41,256 nucleotides of DNA from Theristus sp. LFF4_11 (lineage: Eukaryota; Nematoda; Chromadorea; Monhysterida; Xyalidae): the NCBI GenBank assembly GCA_030248135.1, contig JASANC010001307.1, positions 1 through 41,256 on the forward strand. The letters are read 5' to 3'. The position numbers and the translations under genes are program-made. Under the pieces are notes generated by a model. The model worked only from the letters and a program-made list of their open reading frames with translations. It had not been told where the DNA came from and made no database searches. How positions within the stretch are numbered: position 1 is the stretch's first letter; every line of letters begins with the position of its first letter. Below, one piece after another: positions 11,629-22,937 of this stretch.

Positions 11629-13799
11629 TCACAACGCAATCCAGTCGGCCGGAAAATAATCGTCAACGTTGAACTGCGCGTGCAGCGGCGAGTTCGGCCG
11701 AGCAAATTCGGCTTGATACACTGTTAGCCCGTTGGCCAGAAAGGCGCCCCACCAACCGAACGTGCCCGTTGTGATGACGGAATGGTCGGCCGACGCTAGT
11801 ATGCACAGGTCCAACACGGGGTCGGCACCCATTCGGACCAAGGCCAGGTCGGGGCCGATTATCGAGACCGTGTCCGCTTGGTCCGCTTGTTCGCCGTCGG
11901 ACACGTCTCGGACCAGAACCTGAGCATCATCATCACGATCGGCAACGTTGGAAATTCGTTCAGTCTCCGTGTTGTTGGCGTTGAGAGCTTGCTGGACAGT
12001 GTTGTTATTATGATTATTCTGGTTTTCGGCCTTCGGCGCAGTGAACACACGCGCGGCCCAACGGTGATTGTTCGTGAGCACGATGAAACGAAGGCACGGG
12101 GCAGCGGAGAATCTGTATTGAAATCATATGAAACATCTGCAGCACAATGTTTTCACGAGCCGGTTTCTGTAATGTCCGTGTGCCGGTGTGGTGAACCGTG
12201 GTGCACTTGCCGCAAGGTCACCACGGTTCACCACACGGTCGCGCGGGTATACGGTGCCGACCAACTATGCACACTTTATGTTCTGCGGCATTTTGGCCCG
12301 GTACAACGCAAAATAATAATGAATATCGTTCCTCAAATTCCACTGACTTTTCGCGGAACAACTGAATGGCGTTGCGGAGGTAGCGGGCGTTTGCGGGCAT
12401 GTGCCCGAACTGCAGTGCGTGCTCGTCCGGCGGGTTGTACCGCGCGTGCACCCCTACGACGGTGCAATTGCGTCGACCGCCTGTTTGGCTGGCACCGCTG
12501 TACCGCAGCACGTGATTGATGAGTTCTGCAGCTTGTTCCCGGACTGGGTCGGAAAAACGAAACTCGCGCTGCCGAATGGAGTTTCGGACGGAGTCGAAGT
12601 ACCTGGAACGACCATTTATTTATTTGTCGAATTTCGCACGCAAGAATACTGACAAGCTAATTGGTTGCAGTATAATTTCTCTACACCGTAATTAGCTAAC
12701 TGAGCTGCAATTTTTGCACTCACTTGAACATAAATAAAAAAGTAACGCCATAGAGAGGGTGAAAAACCGATACGGCAAAACAATAAATTGTATTTTTTTG
12801 AAAAAAACTACAATTCTAGAAAATCCAACCCAGACGACACACTTGTAACTCTGCAAATATCCGGAGAGTCGCACGTTCTTCGACCGCGGCAACGAGTGCA
12901 ACCGCGCGTTGAACTTGCAGCACAGGCCGAGATCGCTGGCGTGCTCAAAGTGGATCGCGTCGGTGTTCTGGTGTTGTGGCACGGACAGATGCGGAAAACT
13001 CGAGTACCACGGGTAGGCGGGCTGACGGAAGATGATTGGCCGGTGGCCGGTCGCGGCGGCGATGCCGAACAGAGACGCGTATTCGAACAGACTGTTGCCG
13101 AGTGCCATCGACGGATTGTGCGTGAACGTCAGCAGACCTGGCGCGTTGTGGTTGAATGTACAGTGGCGGCCGAAAGTGTTGGAACGCTGCGCGCGTGTTG
13201 CATCAGCCGTACAAACGCTATTACAAGAATGTTTGGGCAACGTTGGGTAGAAAAGTGTCCCGTGAACCCAGCCCAACGTTGCCCTTACATTCTGATAACA
13301 GCGTTTGTAGGGCTGTTTGCAACGCGCGCGCAATACGCAGCACGCCGCACAGCGTTCCAACACTGTTGGCCGCCACTGTCGGTAGTTTTGGTTTGAAATC
13401 GTTTTTCAAAGTACAGAAAAATATATTTACGGAAAAAGGAAACGGTGCGCAGAAAAGCATATTGAAAGAGAAACCCGGCTCATGCCAAAACCGAAAGACC
13501 ACATATAATAACCACATAATACCAGTGGCGTTTTTCGCCAGCAGCTTCGCGGTCGGTGATGGCGTGACAGTCTGACTGGCGGAACTGGTCGCCATTTTTG
13601 GCGTGTGCCCGCCAGTTGTCGGCGGCACTTTGTTGTTGGTGTTTCGGACGTCATGATAACTGACACGAGACGACGGTCTCAGAATCGAGACACAAAGCAG
13701 CACGCCAACTAATGTTCCGATTAGAATCACCGGAAAATTGGCGCTGGCTAATACCAGTTGACGTCGTCGCCACGCCAGTCGCAACAGAGATTTCAGCAT
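11629..13799 (-). CDS. GT11-family glycosyltransferase (alpha-1,2-fucosyltransferase-like)
   Basis: Predicted Golgi type II membrane enzyme transferring fucose from GDP-fucose to a glycan; the acceptor cannot be deduced. Exons in transcript order: 13799-13523, 13137-12843, 12602-12348, 12112-11629 (436 aa), with joint phases 1, 2, 2 and GT-AG borders. Residues 1-21 are a basic cytoplasmic tail, about 22-40 a single membrane anchor (FPVILIGTLVGVLLCVSIL), followed by a Ser/Thr-rich stem. The catalytic domain starts near residue 94. Its ALGNSLFEYASLFG matches the GT11 LGN-x-x-F-x-YAS motif, though the usual preceding Arg is Ala. GYLQSYKYF, VGVHARYNP (the family's H-x-R motif, lacking the second Arg and the Asp) and TTGTFGWWGAFLANG near the C terminus follow in family order. 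An Asn-rich, then Asp/Glu-rich insert separates the last two motifs. A foldback element ends 20 bp from the exon 2 acceptor. The altered H-x-R-R-x-D motif leaves activity uncertain. Confidence 0.85.
12183..12239. repeat. Perfect-arm hairpin in glycosyltransferase intron 3
   Basis: CGGTGTGGTGAACCGTGGTG (12184-12203) and its near-perfect complement ending at 12238 flank a 15-base loop. It lies in the intron between exons 3 and 4 of the GT11 gene. A similar word, ACCGTGGTGCA followed by TTGCCGC, occurs near 37181, so it may be a fragment of a dispersed repeat. Confidence 0.75.
13160..13379. repeat. 220-bp foldback MITE (ACAGTGGCGGCC termini)
   Basis: The left terminus ACAGTGGCGGCC and right terminus GGCCGCCACTGT are exact complements. 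The pairing continues inward through GTGTTGGAACGCTG and ACAAACGCT to the centre near GGGCAACGTTGGG, so the whole element is one imperfect palindrome. CAGTGGCG-type ends are common in hAT-like elements (inference); I find no convincing 8-bp target duplication. It lies in intron 1 of the GT11 gene, at the 3' end of that intron. The reading frames across it are repeat artefacts. Confidence 0.88.
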
Positions 13800-15111
13800 T
13801 GCCAGTTACATTTTGGTGATTTTAGCTGCGTTATGATTGCATGTATTTATATCTTAGTTTTGCGTATCATTGTAGAACCCTGAAAGTGCAACCGCACTGA
13901 ATCGAACCGAATGTTACGAATACGCAAAGAAACGTCTTCCAGAAAAAAACGCGGTTGTTCAGTAACAATGTTGAACACCAAAACAACCGCTTTTATCAGC
14001 AAACTGCGACAAAATCACAGCATTTTACGTTGCTACGAAGTGTTGCTTTTTACGCGCATGCAAGCTGTCGCCTGCTCTCTGAAAACTGCTCTCAAATGCC
14101 AACTATAACACAATGCATACACTGATAAGGAATTCATTCTCAAAAACCAAGGTTTTACTTTCTGCTTTGAATTAGCTAGGCCTTACTTGACCACCCAAAC
14201 AACCAGCTATTGCTTGCTAACAAAGGTGAAGCGAATTCCAGTGTGTCGTATTGACGAGTGTTCAGCCCAATATACCGTTTCATTCATTTATTTGCAACGT
14301 TCAAACGAACAGAAACATAAAACGAAAAGTATTGGCAATACAATAACATAAAGTGACGCTAAAGCAGGAACTGAAAACACGAAAACACCGACGTTTGAAA
14401 AGCAGGTCAATCAAAAATAAACATAAAGCCATAAAAACCATAGATTATTTGCAACAAACAGATTCAAGATGGAAATGTTAGGAGGACAGTTAGGTAAGAA
14501 AGAATAAAAAAAGTTAAATAAAAAAACAAAAAAGCAAACAAATTACATCGGAAAGGAAAGAACAACAAAAAACAAACAGCACCAATCAAGAAATGACCAT
14601 TTATAGCAGTCCACCACGAGACGAAAACAAAACGACGTAAAACAATATTTTCTTGCAAACTGGTTGCCTCATTAGGAATGCAGTCGATGATTTTTCTTGC
14701 GTAAATGCACCAAATCAAATCAATGCAAAAAAGATACAAAGATTCGGTTCATAAAAAAGGTCCGTTCATTGACAGGCTATTCACCAACCAGAGGAAAAAA
14801 ACGGTTCAAACCAAAATAGCTCTGAACAATGGCTGATCAAGCCAGTCAACAAACGGAACACCGTAATAACCACAGTTGAAAACTCGTCAAAGAAACACGC
14901 GACAATAAAAAAAAACCTAAAAAAGTATCCAAACCGAGACTCATAATTTTTTGCAGTTACAACCTTTGGCAGTTGGCGGCCGAGACAAACACACTGGCAC
15001 CACACACACACACACACAGCTGGTGTGTTTGTTAGTGTTCACTTCACCATACGACTGAGAATGGATAGCACGGTGCTTGAAAACAGTGCAAATGCGTCAC
15101 AGACAAGAGCG
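13800..15111. other. Intergenic between GT11 start and sirtuin stop
   Basis: Both flanking genes read leftward, so this holds the 3' UTR of the sirtuin and the promoter of the GT11 gene. The segment 14280-14960 is A-rich on the plus strand. A short (CA)n tract lies at 15001-15018. On the minus strand AATAAA occurs near 14285, far from the sirtuin stop. No separate coding exon is supported. Confidence 0.4.
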
Positions 15112-18100
15112 TCACAGCCCTGCGCACACACCATCGACCAGTCGTCGCACGGTCTCGGACACCGCCGATGACGCAGCAAACATCGAAGCGCCCGCCGACT
15201 GTGACTGCTGCTGCCGACACTCGAATGCCCTAGTGCCACCACTCGAATCTCGAGTGGTGCGTTCGTAGATCGCCAACGGTCGCACGTCGTCGTCGCTCCA
15301 GTACTCGTCGTCAAACTCCACGATGTCCTCATCAGCGAGCACACTCGACCTCGTGGAGGATGCGGTGCTCTGCGTCGACGTCGTCCCACTCGACGGTGTA
15401 CCCTCGTGGCGGTGGCCACCACCACCGTCGTCGTAGTCGCGTTTCGTGCGACGCCGCGAACGACCGACTAAAGAACGAAACGAAATTACATCTTGGTGGA
15501 ATGGAATTACTGAATCTGGTGTTGATTTCGCAATTACGCGATCCGCTAGACCTGTGTGGCGAGCTGGGCACGCAGTTTTGTTGTGCTCTGAGGAACATTT
15601 GAAATGGATAGCTGCGACAGTGACAAATTCGATATCGTGATAACAATGAGTATTGCAACAACTGACAAAACTCATCTGAGCGGGCGAATCGCCATCAGTG
15701 AAACCGACCAACCGTGGTACAAATGTGTTCCAAGTCGGCAAACCAGGAGAGATCAGTCAGAGTGTGTGTCGTTCGCTCTCGATTCAAGTTCGTGTTGTCC
15801 TCCAAAAACAAAAAAACAACACCAAAAAAACTCACCCATCGGCAGTCGCCGTCGTCGTTTCGCCGTCATCGCGAAGCCGGCCGCCCACCAGCCGGGCCGA
15901 TGATGCCCGTTGATGTGCTGCAGATGGCGCTGGTGTTCATGCGAATGGTGACGCTGAAACGGTTGATGACGGAGCGCCGCGATCGGCTCCCGGTGGCGCC
16001 TTCCGATAGTCGGCGAGTGTTTTCGCTTCGTCGTCGTCGTCGTCTTCGAACTCTCCGAGGACGAGGACGACGACGTGCTACTGCTGCTGCTGCAGTTCGT
16101 GTCCGTGTTGTTGGCGTTGGTCGGTTGCTGTGATGATGACACATCAACGGCGGTTGATGGCGGCTTCCGACACGAGCACTGTGTGATCTGCGACATCAGC
16201 CGCTCGGCGCGCACCGCGTTCCACCGACGCGCGTTCAGGATCGGGTCGCAGTCACTGCGGTACAGGGTGGTTTTCTACACCTGTCTTTTGCAAAAATGCA
16301 AAACCGGCGACACAAGAAACGATACTTTTTAGGGTATTGTACTCAACTGCGGTTGGTTTGTAGTTTTGCATTACTTTGTACATATTCTCCATGCACTTCA
16401 GTGATACATAAAAAACTGAACTGAACTGAGAAAGAGATCAGTGATACATAAAAAACTGAACTGAACTGAGAAAGAGACTATTGTCTATGGAGCTATCGAG
16501 CCCAGCCGCGAGCGGTGTATAGAGGCATTTATGACAAACTAATCTTATGGGCGTCCTACTTGACGGTGTTCTCTGTACGATTTGCTGGGTTAGTCCTCAC
16601 TAAAAAAACCGCCGTAATTACTGTTCGTTCGTTCGTAATCATAGCAAACCCAATCAGTCAATGACATTCCGCAACTGATAAACAATTGAACTTTGAAAAG
16701 TTCAACTAATTCTATCCAAAAACTCCCAACCAAACCAACCTGCAATAGGTGGGAATGCGCAGGCCAAGATTCTGCATGATACCCTCCATCACGTTGTCAC
16801 ATTCGCCTGAAAAACAAATTAACAAAAAAAATAAAGAAACGAACAATCTAACTGCGGATTGGCTGCAACGCACAAAGCCACTGCGCGGCCAATCGGCGAG
16901 CAGATAAGGAGTTGAAGGAAGACTGTTTGGGAACTTGATAAAGCGAGAGTGAAACCGACAGTTACTTGCATTAAACTCACCCTCGTAAGGAAAATGTTAG
17001 TTGACGGCTTGATTCGCCGTCCATAACCGCAATGCCCGAGCCCCGAGTCGAAGATTTCTTAGATGGGATCATTAGAACAAATCTTTCTACCGCTCATTTT
17101 TATATGCCACCTTTTATCATTCATTAGTAGTACTTTCAGCTTTCCGAAGTCGAAAGTGGGAGGGAGTGCGTACCAGAAAAATCACAAAAAACCCAAAAAA
17201 ACCCGACCATAAATGGTCACCGCCGCCAGTTTATCCTTCGGCGTTCGTTGGAGATTCACGATCGCGAGACGGCGTTCGCGTCGCTGCGCGCGATCCGCCC
17301 ACAGGAACGTGTACTTGCTGAGGATCTTGAGGCTGCTGCCCAGCACCAGCACCAGGTCACAGCTGTCGCCGGAGAGAATCGTCGTGACACCTGCGGACCA
17401 AGTGAATTTCGTGCAATATTATAGAATTGCGGATGAAAAAACCGTGAAATTTTCGGTTTGACCCTCCTCAGCTGTTTTCTTCATGACCACTAACTGAATG
17501 CTCCAGTCATGGAAACCAGAAAGTACCGCTCTGTAAACCAATGGCCCATTCATGCATTCGTCACTTTAAGCATGTGCAGCTGCGCTTGGTTTTCGTTGCC
17601 TCATAAACGTGAAGCGAAGCGACGCCAGCGCTTCGTGCTGCACGAATGGCGATCAAGTCAAAAAAAACTACCATGCAATTTTTCTGGCGCATGATTTTCC
17701 AAATGTTACACAGTCGCCATGCACAAACACACTGGCACACACACACACGTGCAGGCTGTCAAGCGCCATAGTCACATCATAGCGGTGCCTGTGTGTTTGT
17801 TCGTGACCAGAGTGAGACACGCGCTCTTCACAGAGACCGACTGATTGATTGATACCTTTCCAATTCAGCGGCCACTCCAGCTTGCCGCATTCACCAAAAT
17901 GCACAATGCTGTCCGTCAGTAGCGCGTTGCAGAAATCACATCGGCGTTCGGTGCGGTGTCGACGAAACGACGTTTTCGCGGTCACGTCGAAGGAGCTGTA
18001 GCAGAAAAACGTGAAGCGGCATTCACGGAGCAACATTTCATAGGTCGCAGACAAAAACACAAGGATTTGAATCAGGCACCATTTTGACCGACTGGATACA

Positions 18101-21100
18101 GGTTCAATCTATAAAAAACCGGATCAACTCAGTTTCACACAGATGCCATCGTGTGTATCCGTGAGAAAGTTTGCGGGCAACCGCGCGGGTAACGACTTGC
18201 GGGCCTGCTTCGTGGTGCACCACTAACGGCGTATTATAGCAATGTGGACGACTGATCACAACAAAAACAAAACAGACACGAACGGAAAACAAGACGTCCA
18301 CGTATACGAAAGCAGCTGGAATGAGTGGACTCACTCAATAAACGAATCCCAATTTGAATTAAAAAACGGAAAATCCGAATCGACCAACCGAACATACTGC
18401 CGATTCGGTTGGCATTTCGTGCACACCTCGATATACATGTTGCCGTGTATCTCGCTGAGCGCGCATTGCGGTAAGCCGGACCTGGAACTTATTTCACCAT
18501 GAAAGTCCTTTTTTCTTGGATAATTTTTCAGGACACCCAAGACGGAGCGGGACTCAAGTCAGAGCCAGGTGAGGCTTGAGATATCAACCGAGTCAGAGGG
18601 TTGTCCCCATCCAGTGGCGAGAAAAAAAACGTTGGCTCCGTTCGACCGAACGCTAATCGTCAATGCACCGCAATAAGCGTCGCAGCGCTTGGTTATACCT
18701 TCAGAAATCAGGAATAGGTCTCAGGAATGGGCGGGGATTAATGGCGCATCATGTCCAGAAAGAACAATATCGAATATCATCAAAGATTCTCCATTTCACG
18801 ACTCCAACAACCGCGGCGCCACCTGATGTGCAGTCCGTCGCAGTTTTGTGACAGCACGTGCCGCACGTAGCCGCAGCGATACAACTCGCGCAGTGCCATG
18901 TGCGTGCGCGTCGGCTGCGACAGTACAGGGTTGCACGAGCTGCAATTGTGGGTGAGACGTTTTTGGGCAAATGATTTTTGGGTGAGAAAAGTGCGCGTTT
19001 TTGGTGTAAAGTGAACTGCGCTACAGGTGACAGAAGGAGATGCAGTTTTTTGGTGAACCGACTGGTTTGGTCTAGAGGATAAAAAGAGCAAAAAGAAATG
19101 TTTTTTATTGCACAAAAGTCGCAAAACGAGAGACTCGACTGCGCACCTGCTCGTGACGGCTTCTTCAAACGAGCGACCCTGTTCGGCCAACGTCCAGATG
19201 CCATTCGGCCCACGGTAGTCGGGAATGGAGGCCGCCTGAAAAATGTGCTTTTTAGGCCCCCTGAAAAAGCACAAATCTCATGTGCTTTGACCTCTGTTCA
19301 TGAATGTCGCGTTGCTATGAATTACACCAGTTACTCGTTCAGTCCGCAAAGCAATAACAACCAACAGGGCTGGAAAGTCGCCATGACCACAGTTAACCCA
19401 AAAACTGCGCAAAATGTTCCAAAAAAGAGGAAAAATGCCCACGAACGGTGCTGATGCCAGCGCCCGTGAACACGACCGCGCATCGTGAGCGACGCAGTAA
19501 ATCGGCCAACTTCTGCGTTTTTCGTTTCACGTCTCGTTTCGCGTCGCGGATCTGAAACAGGCGAGAAGAAACAGGAAATATTTACGAGTTGATTCGGCTG
19601 GATTTTGATTTCCACAGTTTTCAGCCATTTCACTAAAACACCAGAACTGCCAAATTCGCTGAGATTTTTATTATGTTTTTCAACGCACCAAAAGTCAGTA
19701 ACAAATGCACAATTTTGATCAGGTTACTAATCTCCTCCACATGACCAGTGACAATGTTTCATTTCACAGTCCACAATCTATGTGCAGTAAAACACACAAC
19801 ACAAATTTGCGATTTCAGCCATTCGATTCGAAATATTCGATCGAACAGCTGCGGGCTGCCGCTGAATCAGTTTCAGACACGCCAATGGCAACAAATCGTT
19901 CAGTTTAGTTGGAGCCTTGAGAGTTTTTCGCACAGAAAACGCAGCCACTCAAAGATAGTTGCGCAACAAAGCGCATTTGACCGCACCAGATAAAATCGAT
20001 CGAAAATGCACAAAAAAATCATCAAGACAATCACGAAGACAGAGAAACGGTGGTGAAATACGTCGACAGCAACTCTTCGCCGGCTCCAATATCCCTGAGC
20101 GCAATCAACACCACAATTCGCTGGTTGCTTTCCGAAAAGCTGCGGCCGATTTCATACGGAATGTACGGCAGTAAACGTCGTTCAGCCAATGATAGCGCGC
20201 TCAGATTCAAATCCAACTCGTCGTAAGCGACGTTCGCGGCGAATGCGCCGTCGCCGCCGGGCGCGTTGTTCACGTACTGCCCGACGGAGAGCGGGTTTTT
20301 CGGCTGCGTGCTCAGCCACGTCGCGTCGCAGAGCTCGTTCGGGCCGAGGCGACTGCGCGACGCGCACGAGCTGCATGAACGAAGAAACACGTGAGTTGTT
20401 TCCGAATCAACGTGACAGTAAAAATTTTATGTGGATTTGGAACGGCTCAACACGCACCGCATGGTTTTCAAGGGAAGACTATATCCACAACAACACATCA
20501 ACACAGACATTTGAGATGCTTGCGCTCAAACAGTTTGGACTGGCATTGGACACACAACGCTGAAACGCAGCATAGGTGAAACCGAAATCTGATCGACTGA
20601 TTCTTAATTAAAATGAAATCTAACCAGTGCGACTGTAACAGATCTGCGGCCCGTTTACCACAAACAAAAGCGTTTGTCAATTGTGGTGCAAAACTTTCGA
20701 AACGAAAACCTCCTGAACCAACCGAAAAATCATTTTCGACAAACGCCGATCATTGCCATCGACCAGCAGGCCGTCAGCGCAACGAAACATGAACGAATTA
20801 CCAATCGACGGCAGAAACACCGGGTCACCGGGATGATATATCGTGCCCGGATACAAGGCAGCCAAAGAATTCTTCGAAATTGTGCCCGTCTTAACGAACA
20901 CACCTTCGCCCGTTGGATCGACGACGGATTTCGCTCGATGCAGCTCAAATCCGAATTGCTCGATGCACAATTTCTGGGCGCTTTCGTGACGAGCTTTTGG
21001 AGTTTCGGTTGAGCGCTGATTATTGGAAGCAGAAAGAACTTGTAGCCAATCGGTGAGCTGTTTTTTCACGGTGTTCAATGTTTCGTCGTGCTCGATTTTG

Positions 21101-21640
21101 TCAATTGTCAACTTTGAAACGATTGGATTGAAAGTTTTCCGGTTTTTCAGATGCAGTTTGACGAAATGACTCGCGATCCACGGCGTGAAACGCCATTTAT
21201 AGTTTGACCACCAAGAACGCATCGGTCAAAAAACGGTGCCAGCTAGCAGTAACCGTCGTTCTTGTTAATTGTTCTGTCCAGTCATGGATTCCAAAAAAAT
21301 CATCAAAAAACCAAAAAAATCAAAAAAACGAAGGCTTGGCCACTAAACTTTCAAATTATCGACTATTATGGGACTATTACTGCACTAAATCAAAACAAAA
21401 ACAAAAACAATCAGAATTAAATGACGTTTTTTTCAAATGCAATCGAATAAACGAGGAATAAAAAGCTTAAAAACTCACCTCCGGAGCAGGCGAAGAGCGT
21501 CTTCGTTTTTCAGTTGTCTTTTTCGGCTCAGCTTCAACAGTTCCTGATAACTGCGGCTGCGACTGCGGATTTTTCGTCTTCTGGTTGTTGGAAACGTCGG
21601 CGTTCACAACAGTCGATCGTTTGCGACTACTCCGCCGCAT
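15112..21640 (-). CDS. SIRT7: SIRT7-type NAD-dependent deacylase with long C-terminal tail
   Basis: NAD+-dependent protein deacetylase; SIRT7 in vertebrates acts in the nucleus and nucleolus on chromatin. Exons in order: 21640-21479, 19551-19447, 19235-19147, 18939-18823, 18481-18389, 17995-17856, 17390-17208, 16806-16740, 16254-15836, 15467-15112 (576 aa); all phases agree and the borders are GT-AG. Core motifs: GAGIST at 84-89, [16 protein letters not shown] (the DYRGPNG form marks SIRT7 rather than SIRT6), [12 protein letters not shown], catalytic His170 in SEIHGN, zinc cysteines C178/C181 and C208/C211, [22 protein letters not shown]. The core ends near residue 325. About 250 further residues follow: poly-Ser/Thr, a His/Arg-rich stretch, KRRRR, and an acidic [16 protein letters not shown], compared with a tail of about 60-80 in vertebrate SIRT7. 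Exon 1 is the least certain: basic, without recognisable homology, joined by phase 0 and a strong GTGAGT donor. A shorter gene starting elsewhere before 19551 is possible. Confidence 0.87.
16399..16478. repeat. 40-bp tandem duplication in a sirtuin intron
   Basis: Two adjacent 40-bp copies starting CAGTGATACATAAAAAAC and containing GAACTGAACTGAG differ only at the last base. They lie in the intron between sirtuin exons 8 and 9. This is a recent duplication. Confidence 0.95.
20031..21222 (-). CDS. SETD9: SET domain protein 9 orthologue
   Basis: Putative lysine methyltransferase of the SETD9 family; substrate not established. Two exons: 21222-20723 and 20370-20031 (279 aa; the human protein is about 300 aa). 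The joint is phase 2 and rebuilds [12 protein letters not shown], matching the family at this position. N terminus: [14 protein letters not shown] resembles the conserved SETD9 start. SET-domain features: [25 protein letters not shown], then [23 protein letters not shown], then [10 protein letters not shown] (equivalent to the S-adenosylmethionine-binding NHS motif), then [20 protein letters not shown] (equivalent to GEEL-x-x-x-Y). The start is fixed by an in-frame TGA two codons upstream, which also rules out fusion to an upstream exon. The gene lies wholly in what appears to be intron 1 of the sirtuin gene on the same strand. Minus-strand AATAAA near 19670 is a possible poly(A) signal. Confidence 0.9.
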
Positions 21641-21752
21641 CACGGGCCGGGCCGTCGTTTGGTTGTTGACGCCGTTGTTTTGTTGCTGACGCCGTTGTTT
21701 TGTTTTCAGGTTTCACCGATTAACAGAAAACTCTTTTTTTTGAAGCCCGCGG

Positions 21753-22355
21753 CCCGCGGGCAGTACCGAAGGCGAAAGCAAATTTTCGAGGGGGGGGGGG
21801 CCCGGGGGGGGGTGTCGTCACGTGGGGGGGGTGCCGAAAATTTTTCAGTGGGGGGTGTCAGTCATGGTACAGTGACACCCCCCCCCCAGGCGTGGGCCAT
21901 GGGGGGGGGGGGGGCACTTATGTAGAAAATTTTCTGGGGGGGGGTGCACACCCCCCACCCCACCCATGAGATTTTTTCGCTTAAATTTTGAAGGAAAAAC
22001 GCTAAATTTTGCTGCAAAATCTTTGAAATTACAATGAAGAATGTCAAGTTATCATATATTTAGCTTATATTATAGACTTTAAAGACAAAAAATCATGATT
22101 TTTGAGCAAAAATTCATGATTTTTGGGTGGTCCGAGAAAATTTTTGGGGGGTGTCACTGTTACTTAGGTCCATCTAGGGGGGGGGTGGGGGGGGGTGTCT
22201 AGCAAATTTCGAGGGGGGGGTGTGGATGGTCCAGTGTCAGGTTTTGGGGGGTGGGTGTCGCGTGACCCCCCCCCCCCCCCCCCACGCGGAGGTCTCGGGT
22301 GCTCTGGGGGGGGGTCCCCCCCCCACCCCCCCTCGTCTTCGGTACTGCCCGCGGG
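21753..22355. repeat. G-rich foldback element with CCCGCGGGCAGTACCGAAG termini
   Basis: The left end CCCGCGGGCAGTACCGAAG (21753-21771) is repeated exactly in inverse at 22337-22355. The interior is a series of G7-G14 runs on the plus strand with C-runs near 21880, 21950, 22265 and 22317, and an AT-rich centre containing two ATTCATGATTTTT-like palindromic words. It lies about 110 bp upstream of the sirtuin first ATG. It has no coding capacity. Many G-runs could form G-quadruplexes; assembly of the homopolymer lengths may be unreliable. Confidence 0.85.
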
Positions 22356-22390
22356 GTTGTTTGCGGAGTGCTACATTATGAAAGAAATGC

Positions 22391-22672
22391 GTAAAACTAC
22401 AAAGCTAAACCGGAGCTGGAGCTGATCCCTGATCCCAATGTTTCACCCGGGTCACCCCTTCAACAAAGCTGTCAATCAAGGCACTTTCACTTTGTTAAAA
22501 AGGCTTCACTTAGGATTAGGATTAGGTTTAGGATTAGGAACCTACAACGACTTCATTAGGATTAGGATTGGGCTTAGGATTAGGAACCTACAACGACTTC
22601 ATTGAAACCGAACTAAACAACAAAACAGACTGTAAACTTGGCTTTGGTTTAGTAATGTAGGCAAAGCAAAGA
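22391..22672 (+). repeat. Dispersed repeat with TTAGGA arrays (copy 1)
   Basis: Starts GTAAAACTACAAAGCTAAAC and continues through GGAGCTGGAGCTGAT, then CACTTTG and an array of TTAGGA/TTAGGT units (22511-22540). A second array, 22556-22585, repeats with the same trailer AACCTACAACGACTTCATT, so the array plus trailer is duplicated in tandem. Homologous to 32553-32715 over most of its length. Confidence 0.85.
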
Positions 22673-22905
22673 AATGCACATGCATCTTCATCAAAAATCC
22701 ATTCCACTGGTACGGGTGCAGCGGCTGCACACGCACAGCATCTATTCATCTGTGGAGAAGTGTCGGGAACCCATCTGTAAACTGGTCGATGCAGAAAATG
22801 GATCAGAAAATAAACCAGAACGATGAACTGATTCCATTCAGCGTTGCATTATCAGTCTCTCCTTCAATTCACCAGTTTTTTTTCTTCCAAAGGCTGTGAG
22901 CTCTG

Positions 22906-22937
<32 letters not shown>

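Noticed and set aside
12692..13396. Long open frames on both strands spanning GT11 exon 2 and the foldback element
   Set aside because: Only 12843-13137 on the minus strand fits the GT11 family and splice phase; the remainder reads through the foldback's inverted arms and introns.
15112..16254. Separate small Ser-rich gene downstream of the sirtuin
   Set aside because: Exon 9 joins the core exon at 16740 in the correct phase and continues the conserved IPTY-x-DP-I segment, and exon 10 joins exon 9 in phase, so both are taken as the sirtuin tail.
21479..21640. First exon of SETD9
   Set aside because: SETD9 exon 1 has its own ATG with an in-frame TGA just upstream and a complete family N terminus, so this exon cannot add coding sequence to it; it joins the sirtuin in phase instead. 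Use as a noncoding SETD9 leader is not excluded.
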